Below, piece after piece: positions 58,201-64,000 of a stretch of 64,000 bases of DNA (positions are counted from its first letter, which is position 1; the number at the start of each line of letters is the position of its first letter). A program made the translations under genes and the position numbers. The stretch spans positions 62,001-126,000 of the forward strand of contig JAVXUO010001806.1 in the NCBI GenBank assembly GCA_033065855.1. Reading direction: 5' to 3'. The notes beneath the pieces were generated by a model, which searched no databases, was not told the origin of the DNA, and saw nothing but the letters and a program-made list of their open reading frames with translations. This DNA comes from Escallonia rubra (Eukaryota; Streptophyta; Magnoliopsida; Escalloniales; Escalloniaceae).

Positions 58201-61200
58201 AAATTACTGTTCAACCGTAGCTTTGTTGCATGCAACTGCATTATAAATGCATTTCTCTTCTCTTTTTCTTTGATCTGTTTTCGGATACTTTTGGTACTCA
58301 AGGACTCAAGGTACTGCCAGTTGCTACATATCTGTCATATTAAACTCTTACTTATCTGACTGAACTTTTTCTTGGTCTTAAATTGTTCAGAAGACATGTT
58401 TTGGATGCATTCCCTGTTTCTTCGGTTAATCTGACGGACCTTTTTCTTGGTCTTAAATTGTTTAAAAGACATGTTTCTGATATATTTTCTGTTTCTTATC
58501 TGTTGGGTGCAACGAAGTTGTGCATAACAGAAGGCATGCTTAGTACGGTTTCGTTGGCACAAGATGCTTAATTTGCAGTACAATCTCATTTATTTTCAGT
58601 TTGGTCATTCTGTAAGATATGACCGTTCAGCTACATTATTTTAAGAATACTCGGTAGGAATTTTGCTTGTTTTTTAAACGCCTTTTTCCTTTGAAGCATT
58701 CTGATTTGTAAATATCTCTCACCTGACCTTTCAATAGCTGATCTGTGGTGCATTTGGAGCTTGATCCAGGTCAGCTGGAAAGTTGCTTTAAGAAGTGACT
58801 ACCCGTGTCATGGTAATATTAAAATGGGAGTATGTAGAAAGAAATACTGACGTCTGTATGGAACTCGGAAAGATGGCTGACATAAGTAACAGACCTGTAG
58901 CCTATGGCTTAGTACCATCAAAATTCAGTTTTTATGACGCTAGTAATTATGACCTTTAAATTGTAAAAGACTGAGAGGCACTCGCCCTTAACACACTGTC
59001 AACATTCATCTTATTTAGCACTGAAATGATATGCCTTTCAGTTCATGTTCTTAAGAAGTACAAAACCATCCCCTCGCAAGAAAGGGTTCTAACAATCAAA
59101 CACCCTCGAAAGCGTATTTGTAGTTGCATTGAGAGGGTAACCTTTAGGGAAACAATAGGATCTTTTGCAGTGTAGGGGCCTGGCCTATGTTTTGTAAACT
59201 TGATGTCTGCTTTTGGAATCATCCCCTCCATCAATCGATGTGTCTCTTTATGTTGGTGTTTCTCCATTTTGGTGGTTTTGGATCACAATTAGTGAGCTAG
59301 GTGTTTGCTTGCTGTGACTTGGTTGGAGCCTTTCACATGCTTTTCATGAAAGGAAATACACATGGGATATATTTTTCTAAGATAGGTTACCTTAGGTAGG
59401 TAAGAACTATTCTGTGCTCTAGGAGTTCGCCCCCCCCCCCCCCCGCCCCTGTGGCCACGGGGAACTGCCGTCTGTTCCAAAAACAACCCTTAGCGCCCCG
59501 GGAGGGGGGGGGGGGGGACGGCCCTACGCGCAGGCAACAGCAGCACCGACTCTACGAAGTCAGATCTTCTGTGGCCCATTTTTTGGATCTTCTGTACGGT
59601 GTTCTATTTCGTAAATGTGAAAATTGATGGGAATGGCCTCTTCTAGGTGTTTACTTGAGGCGAAAGAATTCTTTGGATCTGTATCAGGGGTGGTTGCTAG
59701 GACTTCATTTCGTTCGAAGGATTTTCATTTTAGTGTTGGATGTTTTTTTTTTTTGGTGGGCTGGAGGGGAGGGACATTCTTAATACAAACCATGCCACTG
59801 TGCACCTTTTGACCTTATCCAACGGCATTGGTACCTTCTTACTTCAATCCCATGACCGACTTTTTTCCATCAACTGTGGTTGTGGGATTCTTTTGCCTGA
59901 ATAGAAGTGCTAAAAAATGTTTTTTGTTAGCATTTCACTGCAAAGGATACACCCATGCGTGCCTGTGACACTTTTATTTAAACATATCCAATGCACTCCT
60001 TCTTCTGATTGATATTTGGCCAACGGTGGGAGGATTACTTCGTTAATCGTGGCTTATCAAGTGTGCCAACCTTGATGCTTTCGTACTCTGATTTGGGTTT
60101 GGTTGCTGAGAGACTGAGAAGTACCATGGGCCATTAGGTTAGGGTTAAACCTTAAAAAATCAGGTAAAAAGGCGGTAGGTAAGTGAAGTCTTTCTGCTTC
60201 ATACTTGCTACTGGAAGGCGATTTTTCCGCATTGAAGAACATTAGAAAGACTTATGCTGCAAGTTGGCTTTTTGCATGCAAAGTTTACTAAGTTGGATAT
60301 TCTTAAATCAAGGGGACTGATGGAGGTTCAGAAACTTGTTGTTTTTTGTGTGGAGAGGATGGAAACAGTTGAGATTGTTCTTTTGATTTTTGCAGTGTTC
60401 TCTCAGTGTTGGAATATGCTGATTAGCCTTTTCAATGTTTTTGCCTAAGGTAAACAGGAAGTTCTTACCTGGTCCTTGTAGAGAAAGAAAAAACAAGCAA
60501 ATTTCTTTCCCGCATGATTTGTGTTATAGATGAGGGGTCTGGTGAGCGAGATAGAAGAGCTTTTGGTGGTACAGGGTTGTGCGATACGACGGCAACTCTT
60601 CTTTAGAGAGATGAATCCTCGCTTATTATTTCTAACTCGGAGTTGCTTGTTCCGTTGTTGCTGCTTTATTGTTTCTTTTTTTTTTTTTTATGTAGGAGAG
60701 TAATCAAGGATTTTATTATCTGTTCTTTATGAAAGGTCTTTTCTAGGGTTTTATATATGTGCATAAATACACTTCGTTACTTCTGTACCTTTTGATGTTC
60801 ATATTTATTCAGATCTGCCATTTATAAGAGTTCTATTAATAATTTACAGTATGGAGTTCCTCTCTCGGTCGACAGCTGGTGATGGTCCTCTAGTGGCTTT
60901 CGGTGGATCAGATGGTGTTATTAGAGTTCTTTCTATGATAACATGGAAGGTATTAAATAAGGTTTTGGTTTATCAATTTCATCACAAGTTCACTTGTATT
61001 ATGTGAGTATTTTCTTCTTCTTCTCAGCTTGTACGACGCTACACGGGAGGTCACAAAGGATCAATATCTTGTCTGATGACATTCATTGCTTCTTCTGGAG
61101 AGGTAGTTCTGTTTTTTCACTTTTTTTCAAGTCAAATCTTATTCTACAAATTCTTCGGGCAGGTCATGGTTTAGGTTGAGCCTGACCGCTTTTGGTCCCC

Positions 61201-63908
61201 CTTCCTATTGGGGAGTGTGGAACTATTCATGTGTACTGTTTTACCTATCCTTCCCCCCCTCCCACTCGTGAAACAACACAAAGAAACACATAAAGAAGTC
61301 TTGAACAGGTTCAACTGTGGCAATGATGTGTGTGTTTCCTCCCCGATATATGCACAATCATTATACCGCAAACTTAACTATGTACTAGAAGGCAAATATG
61401 GATGGATATTCTTATTCTGACATTTAGAAGTAAAAAGTCACTGTTGCAACTAAATACCGCCATATGCCCCCAAGGTCTAGTTCCAACACTTTATACTGCT
61501 CTAGCTCCTACGCCATGTTACACTAACGGTGTTGGTGTAAATCTCTCGTATCTACATATAGGCACTTTTGGTTTCCGGTGGGAGTGATGGGTTGCTTGTA
61601 CTTTGGAGTGCAGAGCATGGTCAAGATTCACTTGTGCCCAAGCTGAGCTTAAAGGTATCTGCTTATTCTCGGATCTTAGCTTTTTATTTTTATTCTCTTG
61701 ACTACAGGTCCTCTTTACTCCGTATTGTACAAAGAATTAACCTTTACAGCAAACTATGAAACTTGTTTTAGTTGTGTATTATTCATATCCCCTGCCTTCC
61801 TTTCATTCATGCACAGGAAGAATCAAAGACCTGTATTTTTTAGACATTCTCATTGTTGGCTGTATATACTTTGATACACTTTATTCAGAGTTCGATATAC
61901 TTTATTTGCAATAACATTTTTTGTGGGTGATATTGTTGAACTTTTCATATGATGCTTCTCTCTTAAGTGGTAAATAAGCCAAATAAATAGTTCTTGAGGA
62001 CGAGGCTTCATGTTGACCTTGAACAGAAGTAAGATAGGAAAGAAGTTGATTTGTCCCAAAAAAGAAAAGTAGGATATGGAAGATGTGAATATTGTGACAT
62101 GGATATCTGTACTTGAGATTCAAGTTTGATTGATGAAATACGGACTCTGAACTTCTTATGGTACTTCTAAGGCACATGATGGTGGAGTCGTGTCTGTTGA
62201 GCTTTCTAGAGTGATTGGAGGTGCACCGCAGCTCATAACAATAGGCGCAGACAAGACTTTAGCTATCTGGGATACAATTTCGTTTAAGGTGCTCGGCTAG
62301 CTTTGTCCTGTCATTCAAAAGCAGCTTTGTAATTAGAAACTTATGCTCTACTATCTTTTTTTTTTAGTAATCCGTTGTTCTTTTCCAGGAATTGCGTCGT
62401 ATTAAACCTGTTCCAAAATTGGCTTGCCACAGTGTGGCATCATGGTGTCACCCTCGAGCTCCCAACCTTGACATATTAACCTGTGTCAAAGATTCTCACA
62501 TCTGGTAGGTCCACTATTTGTGCTATGCTGCTAGCAAATTACATATTTATCACATTTTGTGGCTCTAATAAGATGAGTAGCCAATTCTATGTCGTGGGAA
62601 TGCGCCCATTAAAGATTATGAGTATTTTCCTTTCAGTTGGTTTAATTTTCTTTTCTCTATAATTTGGCAGGGCTATTGAGCACCCTACGTATTCTGCTCT
62701 TACGAGGCCATTGTGTGAGCTTTCGTCGCTTGTCCCTCCACAATTTCTTGCTTCTAACAAAAAACTCAGGGTAACTTTTGTCCTTTTGCTTAATTTTTGT
62801 GGCTCACTTGTGTGGGGGTCTTATCTTCCAGAAGAGCTTTGTTTGGATATCGTCGTTAGAAGAGGAGATATTGTTGGACATGTGGTGCATTTATCTATTC
62901 GCATTCATAACGTGTGCATCTCAACATGTAATTTTGTTGATACTTCAGGACATCCATAGGTACATAGTTGAGGGCTGTATAGATGGAGCATTTATTTTAC
63001 AGTAAGAAGCAGTTGACATATATAGTAGTTGTACGATCAGCAGTGGCATTGAGTACTTTAACAGTAGTTGGGCCCCTTTGGTTTTTCTCTCCATTTGCAG
63101 CTGGGAGCTTGCTTGCGATGGGGTGTGTTAAATCATGACATTGTTCTTGGCCCCAATATCTAATAGATTAACTGAATACAGTATGCTGATATGTAAGAAA
63201 CACCATTGCTTATGGAAGAAGGTGCAAGAGTCATCTTCTAACCAGCTTTTATTGCCTTCCTCTTTGTTTTAGAACTCTTTCTGATTAACAAATAGATGCT
63301 TCATCAAGGGTAAAAGCACGTAAAGGACGATATTTTTAAGTAGATACCTGATCTGTTTACTTTATTTTTGGAACGACAAAATCATCTCTCACCAGCTTTC
63401 AGTCTAAACTTTTTTCCTTCAACAATTTAGTGAAATTTCTTTTTCAGAACTGGCTGCATGACTGCAATAAATGTGTATTTACTGCTCTTAGAGGTAGTTT
63501 TATAATAATGTGCTTGGCATACTTATCATATTTTTTGTTGTGATTTTAGGTATTTTCAATGGTTGCACATCCTTTACAGCCGCATCTTGTTGCGACTGGA
63601 ACCAATATTGGTGTCATTGTCTGTGAATTTGACTCCAGATCTCTTCCACCTGTAGTTCCACTACCAACCCTACCAGGAAGCCGAGAGCATTCAGCTATTT
63701 ATGTAGTTGAAAGGGAGCTAAAGTTACTATCTTTTCAGTTGTCCAACACTGTGAATCCAAGCCTTGGAAGTAATGGCTCCTTGACTGAAACAGGAAGGAT
63801 TAGGGGTGACTCATCTGAACAACTCCAAGTAAAGCAAATAAAAAAGCACGTTAGTACTCCTGTTCCACATGATTCGTACTCAGTTCTCTCTATGAGCAGT
63901 TCTGGAAA
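55207..63908 (+). CDS. TWD40-1: TWD40-1, WD40 subunit of the TPLATE endocytic complex, 5' part
   Basis: Exons: 55207-55338, 55418-55502, 57712-57751, 57849-58097, 60850-60949, 61028-61102, 61562-61654, 62172-62288, 62389-62504, 62671-62770, 63550-63908; 488 codons before the window ends. The product follows Arabidopsis At3g50590: MLRLRAFRPTNDKIVKIQLH, GRHFLVICCENKAIFLDLVT, VSGGSDGLLVLWSAEHG, IGADKTLAIWDT, LACHSVASWCHPRAPNLDIL, VAHPLQPHLVATGTNIG. WD40-type blades give a beta-propeller; the second propeller and helical part lie beyond the window. Known role: subunit of the TPLATE complex, an adaptor for clathrin-mediated endocytosis at the plant plasma membrane. The last exon ends at a GTAAGT donor in phase 2. 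Intron 4 (58098-60849) begins with GC (CTCTG|GCAAGT). Confidence 0.95.
58098..60849 (+). other. TWD40-1 intron 4 (2.75 kb)
   Basis: A GC-AG intron. No coding exon fits inside: the flanking exons join directly as LDNKSLL C MEFLSRS. Two related segments at about 58365-58410 and 58430-58475 (ACTTTTTCTTGGTCTTAAATTG / ACC variant) form a short direct repeat. Confidence 0.7.
59429..59519. repeat. Paired oligo-C and oligo-G tracts in TWD40-1 intron 4
   Basis: A run of about 15 C (59430-59444) and a run of about 14 G (near 59504-59518) stand about 60 bases apart, so RNA or single-stranded DNA could fold back here. Run lengths in raw sequence may contain errors. Confidence 0.6.
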
Positions 63909-64000
63909 GTAAGTGGTTTCTGACACTTGACTCAGCGTAGTAGTAGGTGTAGATGAGGCAATTGTATGATAATCTAGTAGACAATATAGTTTGGTTGTTT

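Overview
This is a nuclear window from a flowering plant, almost certainly a eudicot. The genes carry many introns, the spacers are AT-rich, and the spliced products follow Arabidopsis proteins closely. Five host gene families were resolved exon by exon. In every gene GT/AG (or GC/AG) boundaries and codon phases close into one frame, except where noted.

Layout. (1) 566-2821 (+): the 3' five exons of a KORRIGAN-type membrane-anchored GH9 endo-1,4-beta-glucanase; the N-terminal exon lies before the window. (2) 6142-26894 (+): the complete nucleoporin gene NUP160 (SAR1), 27 exons and 1,500 codons plus a stop, a scaffold subunit of the Nup107-160 complex. (3) 29062-39998 and 44160-57014: two copies, in the same orientation, of an 11-kb segment. 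Each copy carries a TVP38/TMEM64-type (VTT/DedA-like) membrane protein gene (+), an MLO-like seven-transmembrane gene (-), and the 5' end of the TPLATE-complex subunit gene TWD40-1 (+). (4) 39999-44159: a 5'-truncated, decayed L1-type LINE lying exactly between the two copies. (5) 55207 to the window end: the downstream TWD40-1 copy continues as the real gene and runs off the edge.

The two copies have diverged in fate. Copy A has intact TVP38-like and MLO-like genes, but its TWD40-1 is only a two-exon stub with an in-frame stop. Copy B has an intact MLO-like frame and the real TWD40-1. Its TVP38-like gene has lost the exon-2 splice acceptor and the poly(A) hexamer. Copy B also gained a 1.8-kb solo-LTR-like insertion and a 180-bp inverted-repeat element, both inside introns of the MLO gene. 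These two insertions account for nearly all of the length difference between copies.

No tRNA, rRNA or CRISPR array was seen. The genes do not form a pathway cluster. KORRIGAN (cellulose synthesis) and TWD40-1 (clathrin-mediated endocytosis of plasma-membrane proteins) are linked only loosely by known cell biology. The clearest new observations are the LINE-bounded duplication with complementary gene loss, three GC-AG introns, a possible frame-shifting cassette exon in NUP160, and a hairpin kept in both copies between MLO and TWD40-1.
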